From JBNGOQ01 sp050589645 (GTDB taxonomy: Bacteria > Bacteroidota > Bacteroidia > Flavobacteriales > Flavobacteriaceae): DNA of 19,802 nt. The stretch covers positions 1 to 19,802 of the forward strand of contig NZ_JBNGOQ010000006.1 of NCBI RefSeq assembly GCF_050589645.1. Direction: 5' to 3'. The first letter of the stretch is position 1, and each line of letters begins with the position of its first letter. The notes below the pieces were generated by a model, which ran no database searches, was not told the origin of the DNA, and worked only from the letters and a program-made list of their open reading frames with translations. This document shows, in pieces, positions 1 to 8,089 of the stretch. Position numbers and translations under genes: made by a program.

Positions 1-22
1 TGGGAGAGTAGGCCGCCGCCTT
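1..22 (+). rRNA. rrf: 5S ribosomal RNA, 3' end only
   Basis: The first twenty-odd bases match the conserved 3' end of bacterial 5S rRNA, the GGGAGAGTAGG segment followed by a CGCCGCC arm that would close helix I with the 5' end lying outside the window. A strong intrinsic terminator follows directly, as expected at the end of an rRNA operon. Only about a fifth of the gene is visible, so the exact 3' end is approximate. Confidence 0.7.
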
Positions 23-28
23 TTTTCG

Positions 29-64
29 AAGTCCCCTACAGTTTACTGTGGGGGACTTTTTTTT
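29..64 (+). terminator. Intrinsic terminator of the rRNA operon
   Basis: A 13-bp stem (29-41 with 46-58, one G-T wobble) and a TTTA loop is followed by an uninterrupted run of T to position 64. It lies a few bases after the 5S rRNA end and is oriented to stop plus-strand transcription. Confidence 0.9.
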
Positions 65-66
65 GT

Positions 67-178
67 GCCCTTTTTTTGTACGGGGACCCATCCCGGGACG
101 TCCCCCTCCGGTCTTGGCGGAGCCAAGACCACCTCCCCCCTGGGGGGAGGAGTTGGAGCAGGGCCCCAAAAAAAGGGC
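67..178. repeat. Composite GC-rich palindrome cluster (REP-like)
   Basis: An outer perfect 12-bp inverted repeat (67-78 with 167-178, GCCCTTTTTTTG and its complement) encloses three further hairpins: GGGGAC/GTCCCC (82-87 with 100-105), a 9-bp stem with a GGA loop (110-118 with 122-130) and a 9-bp stem around one base (132-140 with 142-150). A small fourth palindrome, GGGCCC, sits at 161-166. No credible coding frame fits. The arrangement resembles the GC-rich intergenic palindromes common in Bacteroidota genomes, but copy number cannot be judged from one window. Confidence 0.65.
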
Positions 179-262
179 CGTAGCGGTAGATCGGGTACGG
201 TCATCGAGCTCCTTTCCCACCGTCCGACAGGTCAAGAGCAATAAGAAATAGACCAACAACAT
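179..262. other. Intergenic spacer, nothing recognised
   Basis: This is the remainder of the 306-base gap between the 5S rRNA and gltD. No coding frame, promoter or clear repeat was found between the palindrome cluster and the gltBD terminator. Confidence 0.5.
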
Positions 263-294
263 AAAAGCCGCTCCCAGGGCAAGGAGCAGCCTTT
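263..294 (-). terminator. Probable terminator of gltBD
   Basis: Read on the minus strand, a 12-bp stem (AAAGGCTGCTCC with GGAGCGGCTTTT, two G-T wobbles) with an 8-base loop lies about 35 bases after the gltD stop. The tail is only four T residues within the stem end, so it is weaker than a classic intrinsic terminator. Confidence 0.65.
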
Positions 295-328
295 ATCAAC
301 TAATTCAAATAAACAAATAAACAGTTTC

Positions 329-1795
329 TTATAAGCTTGGTAAATCTCCTTCGCCCTTAAGCGGCAAGTTTGATCTGCCCATTAAATAACTATCTATATG
401 ATAGGCCGCCTGCCTACCTTCGGAAATGGCCCAAACAATAAGCGATTGCCCCCTGCGCTGATCTCCAGCGACAAATACACCGGGAACATTGGTCATATAA
501 TCCTTTACGGAAGCCTTGATGTTGGTGCGTGGATCAATCTCCAGTCCAAGCTGGTCCGCTATGGTCATTTCCGAACCCGTAAAACCCATTGCCAACAACA
601 CCAGTTCGCACTTCCACTCTTTTTCTGTACCCTGTACTTCCTTTAATACGGGCCTTTCACCGGGTTTTGTTATCCATTCTACCTCCGCAGTAACCAGGCC
701 ACTAAGATTTCCGTCCGCATCCCCTATGAATTTTTTGGTGGAGATGCTAAAAAAGCGTTCTGCCCCTTCCTTATGTGAGGAACTTGTGCGCAGACGCATG
801 GGCCAAAAGGGCCATGGTTGATCCGCCGGACGCTCAGGGGTGCCCTTACCCATAATCTCAAAATTGGAAACACTCACTGCACCCTGTCTAAAGGAAGTCC
901 CAATGCAATCAGAACCAGTGTCCCCCCCTCCAATTACAATGACATTTTTCCCTTTGGCCAAAATCGCTTCGCCCAAGTCCTGTATTCCATCGACCCGTCG
1001 GTTATTTTGTGCGAGAAAATCCATGGCCTGTACCACCCCTTTTAGGTTGGCGCCTTCGATAGGAAGGTTTCTTCGGATAGTGGCCCCGCCACATAATATC
1101 AAGGCATCGAAATCGTTTTTGAGCTGATCAGCCATAATATCCACCCCAACATGGGTATTGGTCTTAAATTGGATGCCCTCTTCTTCCAAAATCTTCAATC
1201 TGCGATCTATGATGTGCTTTTCCATTTTAAAATCAGGGATTCCGTACCGTAGTAGTCCACCCACTTTTTCATCGCGCTCAAATACGGTAACCAAGTGCCC
1301 TGCCCTGTTCAATTGTTGGGCAGCCGCAAGACCGGCTGGCCCCGAACCCACCACGGCAACGGTTTTCCCACTGCGTTTTTCTGGAATCTGGGCGGTAATC
1401 CACCCTTTATCGAACGCAGTTTCCACAATATTTTTCTCTATGTTTTCAATGGAGACAGGGTCTTCGTTTATCCCAAGGACACAGGCTTCCTCGCAAGGTG
1501 CTGGGCACAGTCGCCCCGTAAATTCCGGAAAATTGTTGGTAGAATGCAAAATTTCTGCTGCTTTCTCCCATTTTCCGCGGTACACCGCATCATTAAAATC
1601 GGGAATCATATTTCCTAGCGGGCAACCGCTGTGACAAAAAGGAATACCACAGTCCATACAGCGAGCCCCCTGCTCCTTTAACTCCTTTTCCTTCATGGGA
1701 AGTGTAAACTCCTTGAAATGCTTTACACGTTCCTCAGTAGGTGCGTATTGCTCCACCTTTCTATCGAATTCCAAAAATCCTGTAATCTTTCCCAT
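329..1795 (-). CDS. gltD: Glutamate synthase, small (beta) subunit
   Basis: Electron-input subunit of glutamate synthase. It takes electrons from NAD(P)H through FAD and iron-sulphur clusters to GltB, for conversion of glutamine and 2-oxoglutarate into two glutamates in the cytoplasm. The 488 residues show an N-terminal Cys-rich cluster domain (C46, C49, C54, C58 and C97, C101, C105), an FAD-binding GxGxxG at 150-155, a second nucleotide-binding motif GGGDTG at 289-294 for the pyridine nucleotide, and a C-terminal FAD-contact segment with VFVAGDQRRGQSLIVWAISEGR. Length is normal for the family. It starts 9 bases after the gltB stop, so the two are surely co-transcribed. NADH versus NADPH preference cannot be read from the sequence. 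Confidence 0.97.
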   Translation of the reverse strand: MGKITGFLEFDRKVEQYAPTEERVKHFKEFTLPMKEKELKEQGARCMDCGIPFCHSGCPLGNMIPDFNDAVYRGKWEKAAEILHSTNNFPEFTGRLCPAPCEEACVLGINEDPVSIENIEKNIVETAFDKGWITAQIPEKRSGKTVAVVGSGPAGLAAAQQLNRAGHLVTVFERDEKVGGLLRYGIPDFKMEKHIIDRRLKILEEEGIQFKTNTHVGVDIMADQLKNDFDALILCGGATIRRNLPIEGANLKGVVQAMDFLAQNNRRVDGIQDLGEAILAKGKNVIVIGGGDTGSDCIGTSFRQGAVSVSNFEIMGKGTPERPADQPWPFWPMRLRTSSSHKEGAERFFSISTKKFIGDADGNLSGLVTAEVEWITKPGERPVLKEVQGTEKEWKCELVLLAMGFTGSEMTIADQLGLEIDPRTNIKASVKDYMTNVPGVFVAGDQRRGQSLIVWAISEGRQAAYHIDSYLMGRSNLPLKGEGDLPSL

Positions 1796-1804
1796 TTTCG
1801 ATGT

Positions 1805-4800
1805 TTATATGGTTTCTAATCTTTCCTTTTCCAAACGGATCAGGGCTTGTTTGTATTCCTCAGGGAAAACCTTTATGAATTTGGGCAGGTAGCTTTCCCA
1901 ATTTTCCAAAATACGCTGCGCGAGAGGGCTTAAGGTAGCATTATAGTGATTTTCAAGCAACGTCCTCAAGGTTTTGATATCGTTGTCCTCATCCAATGGG
2001 AGCAAGTTCAGGGCCTCCTTGTTGCATTTCTTTTCAAAAGTGGTGTGCTCATCGAAGACATAAGCGATACCTCCGCTCATGCCCGCACCGAAGTTTCTAC
2101 CCACTTCGCCCAGTATTACAGCCACCCCACCGGTCATATATTCGCATCCATGATCGCCAATGCCCTCTACAACAGCCTTGGCGCCCGAATTTCTAACGCA
2201 GAAGCGTTCCCCGGCCTTGCCATTGATGTAGGCCTCTCCTGAAGTAGCCCCGTACAGTGTTACATTTCCGGTGATTACATTTTTTTCCGGATCTATGGAA
2301 GCCTTATCCGGGACCTTGATGACTAATTTGGCCCCAGAGAGTCCTTTTCCCAAATAATCATTGGTGGTTCCGTTGACGATCATCGTGAGACCTGTTGTGG
2401 CGAACGCCCCAAAACTTTGTCCTGCAGATCCAGTGAAGTTTATTTTTAAAGTATTCTCGGGCAGCCCTTCGGCCCCGTATATCTTTGATATCTCATTGCT
2501 AATAATGGCCCCGATGGCCCGATCCGTATTCTTAATGGGAAAATTCAGGACAGTCTTTTCCTTGCGGAACAAAGCTGGATGCGCTTTTTCTATGATTTCG
2601 AATTCCATAGAATCGTTAATATGATGGCGTTGTTCCTGGGTATTATAAAATTTGGTCCCCTTGGGCACATCAACTTGATACAATATAGGGGTCAAGTCAA
2701 TTCCTGCCGCCTTATAGTGCTCAATGGTCTTTTTTCGATCCAACTTATGTACTTGACCCACCATTTCATTGACGGTCCTAAAGCCCAATTGGGCCATAAT
2801 CGCACGTAATTCCTCGGCAATGAAATACATATAATTGACGACATGCTCCGGTTTTCCCTTGAATTTTTTTCGCAGTTCCGGATTCTGTGTGGCGATGCCT
2901 ACAGGGCAAGTGTTCAAATGGCATACCCGCATCATGATACAACCCGAGGCAACCAAGGGGGCTGTTGCAAAACCGAATTCTTCAGCACCCAATAGGCAGG
3001 CAATGGCCACATCCCTACCTGTTTTTAGCTGTCCGTCACATTCTACCACTACCCTGTTTCTCAAATCGTTGAGTACCAAGGTCTGTTGTGCCTCGGCGAT
3101 GCCCAGTTCCCAGGGCAGGCCTGCATGTTTTAACGAGGTTAGGGGAGAAGCACCTGTACCGCCGTCGAACCCAGAAATAAGGATAACATCGGCCTTGGCC
3201 TTGGCTACGCCCGCAGCAACGGTTCCAACGCCTACTTCAGAGACAAGCTTTACGTTGATACGTGCATCCCGATTGGCAGATTTTAGATCAAATATCAATT
3301 GGGACAGATCCTCAATGGAATAAATGTCGTGATGCGGTGGCGGGGATATTAATCCTACATAGGGAGTGGAATTTCTTGTTTTTGCTATAGCGGGATTAAC
3401 TTTTGGTCCCGGCAGCTGCCCACCTTCGCCTGGTTTTGCGCCCTGGGCCATTTTTATCTGTATTTCCTGGGCACTGGTCAGATAGTTGGAGGTTACCCCG
3501 AACCTTCCTGAGGCCACCTGCTTAATGGCGCTGTTTCTCCAGTCCCCGTTCTGACTTTTATAAAAACGTTCTGCGTCCTCACCGCCTTCTCCCGAGTTGC
3601 TTTTCCCCCCGATACGGTTCATGGCAATGGCCAAATTTTCATGGGCCTCCTTGCTTATAGATCCATAAGACATGGCACCAGTCTTAAACCGTTTTACGAT
3701 TTCGGTCCAAGGTTCAACCTCTTCTATGGGAATGGGATCGTAGTTTGAAAACTCGAACAGGCCGCGAATGGTCATTAAATTCTTGGATTGTTCGTTCACC
3801 ATTTCTGAAAATTCCCTATAGGTTTCAGGTTCGTTGTTCCGGACCGATTTTTGAAGTTTTGCAATGGAAAGGGGGTTGAACATATGCTTTTCCCCGTCCC
3901 TTCTCCATCGGTATTCCCCGCCGATCTCCAAATCGAGATTGGCTGCAATTTCCTGCTTTTTGAAGGCTTTTTGGTGCCGTTTGTTGATTTCCTTCTCAAT
4001 TTCATACAGGCCTATGCCCTGAATGCGCGTGGGCGTATTGGGAAAATACTTCTCCACGGCTTTTGTATTGATACCGATACATTCGAACAATTGGGAACCT
4101 CGATAGGAATTTAAGGTAGAGATGCCAATTTTGTTCATCACCTTTAATATTCCCTTGCCTATTGCTTTGTTATAATTTTTTATGGCCTCGTTAAAGGAGT
4201 ACTCGGTAATATCGTTCGCTTCAATTTGTTCTGCAATGATCTCGTTGACCAAATAGGGGTTAATGGCACTGGCTCCGAAACCGAATAACAATGCAAAATG
4301 ATGTACTTCCCTAGGCTCTGCCGACTCTATGATAACACTGAGTTGTGAGCGTTTTCGTAGGCGCTGCAGTCCGCTGTTTACATAGGAGCACGCCAACAAG
4401 GCGGGAATCGGAGCTTTGTCCCCATTCACATTTCTGTCCGAAAGGATGATGATATTGGCCCCTTGGTCAATGGCACGCGAAGCTTTATCCAGGATCGATT
4501 CCAGTGCTTGCTCCAATCCGTTATGGCCTTTTTCAATATCGTAGAGCATTGGGATGGAAACTACCTTGTAATCCGGACTGGCATCGTAATTCTTTATTTT
4601 GTCAAGGTCTTCCTTTGAAATTACCGGATTCTGGATTTTCAATTTTCTGCAGTGCAGTTCAGAGAATTCAAAAATGTTGGTATCACTGCCCAAAGTAAGG
4701 CTAATATCGGTTATCAGTTCTTCCCGGATACCATCCAAGGGCGGGTTGGTAACCTGCGCGAACAATTGCTTAAAGTAATTGTAAATCAATTGAGGCCGTT

Positions 4801-6313
4801 CGGAAAGTACCGCAATAGGCGTATCGGACCCCATAGAGCCAATAGGTTCCTTGGCATTCTTCCCCATGGGAAGGATAATGGTATTGATGTCCTCCAAGGT
4901 ATACCCAAAGACCGCCTTTCTTTTTTCCAAGGGAGCTTCCCCCAAGAAAAGTGGGCAGTCATTATAGGGGATATCCCTTAGGTGCACCAGGTTATTGTCC
5001 AGCCATTTTTTATACGGATGCCGTTGCGCGATTTCCTCCTTGATCTCTTCATCGTTTACGATACGACCCTCCTCCATATTTACCAGGAACATTTTTCCAG
5101 GCTCCAACCTTCCGTGGAACGCAATGTTCTCCGGTTCCAATTCAACCACGCCCGTCTCGGAGGACATAATGACGTAGCCATCCTTGGTCACTGAATAGCG
5201 TGAAGGACGCAAGCCATTTCTGTCAAGGACGGCGCCAATATAGTTTCCGTCGGTAAAAGGAATCGATGCCGGACCGTCCCAGGGTTCCATAAGACAGGAA
5301 TTATATTCATAGAAGGCCCTCTTGGCTTCTGACATTTCCGTGTTCTTCTCCCACGCTTCGGGCACCAGCATCATCATCACCTCGGGCAAGGAGCGCCTTG
5401 TCATCAATAATAATTCCACCACCATATCCATGGTTGCCGAATCCGATTTTCCGGGCAGTACTATGGGGAGGACGTTTTTGATTTCATCTCCGAACCAATC
5501 GCTTTCTAAGAGCTCCTCCCGGGACCGCATCCTGGAGACATTGCCACGTAGTGTATTGATCTCGCCGTTATGGCACATGTAGCGGAAAGGTTGTGCCAAA
5601 TCCCAGGTGGGAAAGGTATTGGTGGAAAACCGTTGATGCACCAGGGCCAAACGGGTCACCACCCTCGGATCCATAAGGTCCTTATAGTACAATTTAATAT
5701 CCTGGGGCATAAGGAGCCCTTTGAAGATGATAATTTTAGTGGACAGACTGGGCAGGTAAAAGAACTGGCTTTCTGAGAGCTTGGAACTGAGAATACCGTG
5801 TTCTGCTACCTTTCTTGCAATAAACAGTTTTAGGTTGAAATCAAAGTAGGTCTGATCTTCCTTTTCCTTGCCAACAAAAAGCTGCTTTACAAAGGGTTCG
5901 GTTTCGCCAGCTATCCTTCCAGGAACCGATTTGTTTACGGGAACATTGCGCCATCCGAGCAAATTGAGGCCCTGTTTTTTTATCTCTTTTTCAAGTATTG
6001 AGATACAATAGTCCCTTTGGTTTTCCTTTTGGGGCAAGAAAACATTGCTTACCGCATAGCCGCCGGGCTCCGGTAATTCAAAATCACAAACCTCCAAAAA
6101 GAAATCATGGGGGATGTCGATCAAAATTCCCGCACCGTCCCCTGTTTTACCGTCCGCACTAACAGCGCCCCTATGCTCCAACTTATCCAATATTTCCAGT
6201 GCCTTATGGATGATATCGTTGGATTTTCTTCCCTTTAGGCTGCAGATAAATCCTGCACCACAATTGTCATGCTCAAATTCCGGTAAGTACAATCCCTGCT
6301 TTTTCAACTTCAT
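1805..6313 (-). CDS. gltB: Glutamate synthase, large (alpha) subunit
   Basis: Catalytic subunit of glutamate synthase, 1502 residues, full length. After a 17-residue propeptide, Cys18 in HDNCGAGF is the expected N-terminal nucleophile of the class II glutamine amidotransferase domain (about 18-430). A central linking domain follows, then the FMN-binding synthase barrel with GSISKEAHENLAIAMNRIGG near residues 880-900. The [3Fe-4S] ligands are C1125, C1131 and C1136 in the CIMMRVCHLNTC motif. The C-terminal GXGXG beta-helix domain contains NVTLYGATSGEAYINGKAGE. The start chosen leaves a short propeptide, typical for cytosolic bacterial forms. It is the first gene of a gltBD operon; a -7-like box and an inverted repeat sit immediately upstream. 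Confidence 0.98.
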   Translation of the reverse strand: MKLKKQGLYLPEFEHDNCGAGFICSLKGRKSNDIIHKALEILDKLEHRGAVSADGKTGDGAGILIDIPHDFFLEVCDFELPEPGGYAVSNVFLPQKENQRDYCISILEKEIKKQGLNLLGWRNVPVNKSVPGRIAGETEPFVKQLFVGKEKEDQTYFDFNLKLFIARKVAEHGILSSKLSESQFFYLPSLSTKIIIFKGLLMPQDIKLYYKDLMDPRVVTRLALVHQRFSTNTFPTWDLAQPFRYMCHNGEINTLRGNVSRMRSREELLESDWFGDEIKNVLPIVLPGKSDSATMDMVVELLLMTRRSLPEVMMMLVPEAWEKNTEMSEAKRAFYEYNSCLMEPWDGPASIPFTDGNYIGAVLDRNGLRPSRYSVTKDGYVIMSSETGVVELEPENIAFHGRLEPGKMFLVNMEEGRIVNDEEIKEEIAQRHPYKKWLDNNLVHLRDIPYNDCPLFLGEAPLEKRKAVFGYTLEDINTIILPMGKNAKEPIGSMGSDTPIAVLSERPQLIYNYFKQLFAQVTNPPLDGIREELITDISLTLGSDTNIFEFSELHCRKLKIQNPVISKEDLDKIKNYDASPDYKVVSIPMLYDIEKGHNGLEQALESILDKASRAIDQGANIIILSDRNVNGDKAPIPALLACSYVNSGLQRLRKRSQLSVIIESAEPREVHHFALLFGFGASAINPYLVNEIIAEQIEANDITEYSFNEAIKNYNKAIGKGILKVMNKIGISTLNSYRGSQLFECIGINTKAVEKYFPNTPTRIQGIGLYEIEKEINKRHQKAFKKQEIAANLDLEIGGEYRWRRDGEKHMFNPLSIAKLQKSVRNNEPETYREFSEMVNEQSKNLMTIRGLFEFSNYDPIPIEEVEPWTEIVKRFKTGAMSYGSISKEAHENLAIAMNRIGGKSNSGEGGEDAERFYKSQNGDWRNSAIKQVASGRFGVTSNYLTSAQEIQIKMAQGAKPGEGGQLPGPKVNPAIAKTRNSTPYVGLISPPPHHDIYSIEDLSQLIFDLKSANRDARINVKLVSEVGVGTVAAGVAKAKADVILISGFDGGTGASPLTSLKHAGLPWELGIAEAQQTLVLNDLRNRVVVECDGQLKTGRDVAIACLLGAEEFGFATAPLVASGCIMMRVCHLNTCPVGIATQNPELRKKFKGKPEHVVNYMYFIAEELRAIMAQLGFRTVNEMVGQVHKLDRKKTIEHYKAAGIDLTPILYQVDVPKGTKFYNTQEQRHHINDSMEFEIIEKAHPALFRKEKTVLNFPIKNTDRAIGAIISNEISKIYGAEGLPENTLKINFTGSAGQSFGAFATTGLTMIVNGTTNDYLGKGLSGAKLVIKVPDKASIDPEKNVITGNVTLYGATSGEAYINGKAGERFCVRNSGAKAVVEGIGDHGCEYMTGGVAVILGEVGRNFGAGMSGGIAYVFDEHTTFEKKCNKEALNLLPLDEDNDIKTLRTLLENHYNATLSPLAQRILENWESYLPKFIKVFPEEYKQALIRLEKERLETI

Positions 6314-6320
6314 AAATTGC

Positions 6321-6340
6321 GATATTTTCTCAAAAATATC
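6321..6340. promoter_or_regulatory. Inverted repeat at the gltB promoter, candidate operator
   Basis: A perfect 8-bp inverted repeat, GATATTTT and AAAATATC, is separated by four bases. It ends 8 bases from the gltB start codon and covers the candidate -7 box and transcription start. The position suits a repressor site, or a short AT-rich hairpin in the leader. The protein that would bind it is unknown. Confidence 0.4.
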
Positions 6341-6363
6341 ATTTTATTTGAAGTATATGTAAA
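6331..6363 (-). promoter_or_regulatory. Possible gltB promoter
   Basis: On the minus strand TATTTTTG (6338-6331) fits the Bacteroidota -7 consensus TAnnTTTG exactly, and TTTA (6363-6360), 21 bases upstream, is one mismatch from the -33 TTTG. Transcription would start only about 10-15 bases before the gltB ATG. The region is AT-rich, so a chance match is possible. Confidence 0.4.
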
Positions 6364-6588
6364 CTTATTATAGATACTTAACAAAAAATTCAACGTTTGT
6401 AATAAAACATTGAAAAAAACATATATCTGGATTTTTGCTTGGGGTAATTTATGATATTGATAAATTGACCCATCCGACGGGATGCATGGGTGTCAATAAT
6501 AGGGGTAAGATGTGGGGATTGTATCAAAAATTAATCATACCCCTACTATTTTCAAGGAGAATGGTGTCAATTGTATGAAATTTGGAGG
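6341..6588. other. gltB upstream region, no gene
   Basis: This is most of the 327-base gap between the acyl-CoA dehydrogenase and gltB. It is AT-rich and has no convincing coding frame. It holds related short motifs: TTGACCCAT at 6466-6474 and the inverse-oriented ATGGGTGTCAAT near 6486-6497 and ATGGTGTCAAT near 6561-6571. There is also a 7-bp inverted repeat AGGGGTA/TACCCCT (6501-6507 with 6538-6544). Confidence 0.5.
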
Positions 6589-6614
6589 AATACCCTATAA
6601 AATAAAGGGGTATT
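6589..6614 (-). terminator. Weak hairpin after the acyl-CoA dehydrogenase gene
   Basis: AATACCC (6589-6595) pairs with GGGTATT (6608-6614), 27 bases past the stop of the acyl-CoA dehydrogenase gene. The loop is AT-rich and there is no T run after the stem on either strand, so termination is only a possibility. Confidence 0.3.
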
Positions 6615-6640
6615 GTCCAAGTATGAAGCGTTGGCAAGAG

Positions 6641-7783
6641 TTAATTATGAAGAATACTTCTGGAAATTACGATTTTTTGGATCTCGGAGGTTCCCTCATA
6701 AATTTGTGTGATCTTGGCATCGCGCATCAATCGTTCCACGTGATAGTCCTTGACAAAGCCGTTACCTCCATGCACCTGTACAGCTTCCACCGTTGTTTCC
6801 ATGGCTACCTGTGAGGCATATAATTTGGCCATGGCACCGGAAAGGTCATAATTATTTCCCTGATCCTTGTCCCAAGCGGCTTTGTAGACCAGGTGACGGG
6901 CGGCTGCGATCTGGGTGTGCATATCGGCCAATTTAAAGGCAATGGCCTGATGGTTCGCTATCTCCGTCCCAAAGGCCTTTCGCTCCTTGGCATACTTTCT
7001 GGCAAGTTCATAGGCCCCGGCCGCAATGCCCAAAGCTTGGGCGGCAATACCAATACGGCCACCGGCCAGTGTTTTCATGGCAAATTTGAATCCAAAGCCG
7101 TCTTCGCCTATCCTATTTTCCTTAGGTACCTTAACATCATTGAACAAAAGGGAATGTGTATCACTTCCGCGGATTCCCAGTTTATTTTCCTTAGGGCCAA
7201 TTTCAAAACCGGGAGTGCCTTTTTCAACGATAAGCGCGTTGATTCCCTTATGCCCTTTTTCTACATCGGTTTGGGCTATTACCAAGTGCACACCCGCAGA
7301 GTTTCCGTTGGTGATCCAGTTTTTGGTCCCGTTCAGCACATAATGGTCTCCCTTGTCTATAGCTGTTGTTTTCTGGGAGGTGGCATCGCTGCCTGCCTCT
7401 GGCTCCGACAGACAGAAGGCCCCAATCATTTCACCGGTTGCCAGCGGGGTTAAATATTTTTCCTTTTGAGCTTCGTTTCCAAAGGTCTCCAGGCCCCAAC
7501 ATACCAGGGAATTGTTTACCGAGACCACTACGGAACTGGATGCGTCTACTTTGGAGAGTTCCTCCATGGCAATAACGTAGGACATCGTATCAAGGCCGCT
7601 TCCCCCATATTTGGGGTCTACCATCATGCCAAGAAACCCCAGATCCCCCATTTTTTTTACTTCTTCCGTGGGAAATCTTTGGGCATCATCGCGTTCAATT
7701 ACCCCTGGAAGCAATTCGTTCTGGGCAAAGTCCCTTGCCGCCTGTTGTATCATTAATTGCTCTTCTGATAGTGTAAAGTCCAT
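6641..7783 (-). CDS. Acyl-CoA dehydrogenase (short/branched-chain type)
   Basis: FAD-dependent alpha,beta-dehydrogenation of acyl-CoA thioesters in the cytoplasm, passing electrons to electron-transfer flavoprotein. The 380-residue length is that of the soluble short-chain and branched-chain family. Visible motifs are CLSEPEAGSDA (124-134) and WITNG (156-160) around the flavin, the GGRIGIAAQALG helix (241-252), and the C-terminal HGGNGFVKDYHVERLMRDAKI (338-358) with the catalytic base Glu363 in IYEGTSEIQ. This Glu position is that of butyryl-CoA and short/branched-chain enzymes rather than isovaleryl-CoA dehydrogenase. It is transcribed away from the amino-acid dehydrogenase gene, with a 306-base shared upstream region, which suggests a part in amino-acid or fatty-acid catabolism. 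The exact acyl chain is not determined. Confidence 0.95.
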   Translation of the reverse strand: MDFTLSEEQLMIQQAARDFAQNELLPGVIERDDAQRFPTEEVKKMGDLGFLGMMVDPKYGGSGLDTMSYVIAMEELSKVDASSSVVVSVNNSLVCWGLETFGNEAQKEKYLTPLATGEMIGAFCLSEPEAGSDATSQKTTAIDKGDHYVLNGTKNWITNGNSAGVHLVIAQTDVEKGHKGINALIVEKGTPGFEIGPKENKLGIRGSDTHSLLFNDVKVPKENRIGEDGFGFKFAMKTLAGGRIGIAAQALGIAAGAYELARKYAKERKAFGTEIANHQAIAFKLADMHTQIAAARHLVYKAAWDKDQGNNYDLSGAMAKLYASQVAMETTVEAVQVHGGNGFVKDYHVERLMRDAKITQIYEGTSEIQKIVISRSILHN

Positions 7784-7812
7784 TTTTCCGTGGTATTGAT
7801 AAAAAATCCCTG

Positions 7813-7820
7813 CAAATATA
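7813..7820 (-). promoter_or_regulatory. Candidate -7 box for the acyl-CoA dehydrogenase gene
   Basis: Minus-strand TATATTTG matches TAnnTTTG exactly and lies about 30 bases upstream of the ATG. The best -33-like element, TTTA, is 23 bases further up, slightly too far. Support is therefore the -7 box alone. Confidence 0.4.
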
Positions 7821-8089
7821 CAGGTATATTGGCAAATATGTAATAAATGAAGGTGAGAAATATGAATGTTTCAATGTAGAAAACGGAAGGCTTAGACGGG
7901 CATTTTCTTCTTGCTCCCGGGAAAAACTCAAAAACCTGACCAATATTTTTATATTTGTCCGTTGGCAGGTCCGCCATGTAAGATAAGTATAAATTATGAG
8001 ACAGCATTAGCCCTTAGGGGCATACGGTTTGATTTGTTTTTTGAGCGAGAAGTGAAATACCTAGGTCACATAATTTTATTTAATCCAAA
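7821..8089. other. Divergent intergenic region with possible plus-strand -7 box
   Basis: This is the divergent control region between the acyl-CoA dehydrogenase and amino-acid dehydrogenase genes. On the plus strand TATATTTG occurs at 7950-7957, 133 bases before the dehydrogenase ATG, without a good -33 element. A near-palindrome GCCCTTAGGGGC lies near 8020 and CCTAGG at 8060-8065. Small frames on both strands here show no recognisable protein. Confidence 0.4.

Noticed and set aside
48..251. 67-residue frame on the plus strand after the rRNA terminator
   Set aside because: It begins in the terminator T run and is translated from the palindrome cluster, giving proline and glycine runs with no protein-like pattern.
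1158..1634. 158-residue plus-strand frame inside gltD
   Set aside because: It is antisense to a clearly coding, conserved gene and arises from its codon bias.
2835..3323. 162-residue plus-strand frame inside gltB
   Set aside because: It is antisense to the conserved synthase domain, with no family likeness.
6512..6814. 100-residue plus-strand frame in the gltB upstream gap
   Set aside because: Only half lies outside the acyl-CoA dehydrogenase gene, and the residues show no recognisable protein; the rest is antisense to a conserved gene.
6893..7453. 186-residue plus-strand frame inside the acyl-CoA dehydrogenase gene
   Set aside because: It is antisense to a strongly conserved enzyme and has no recognised motif.
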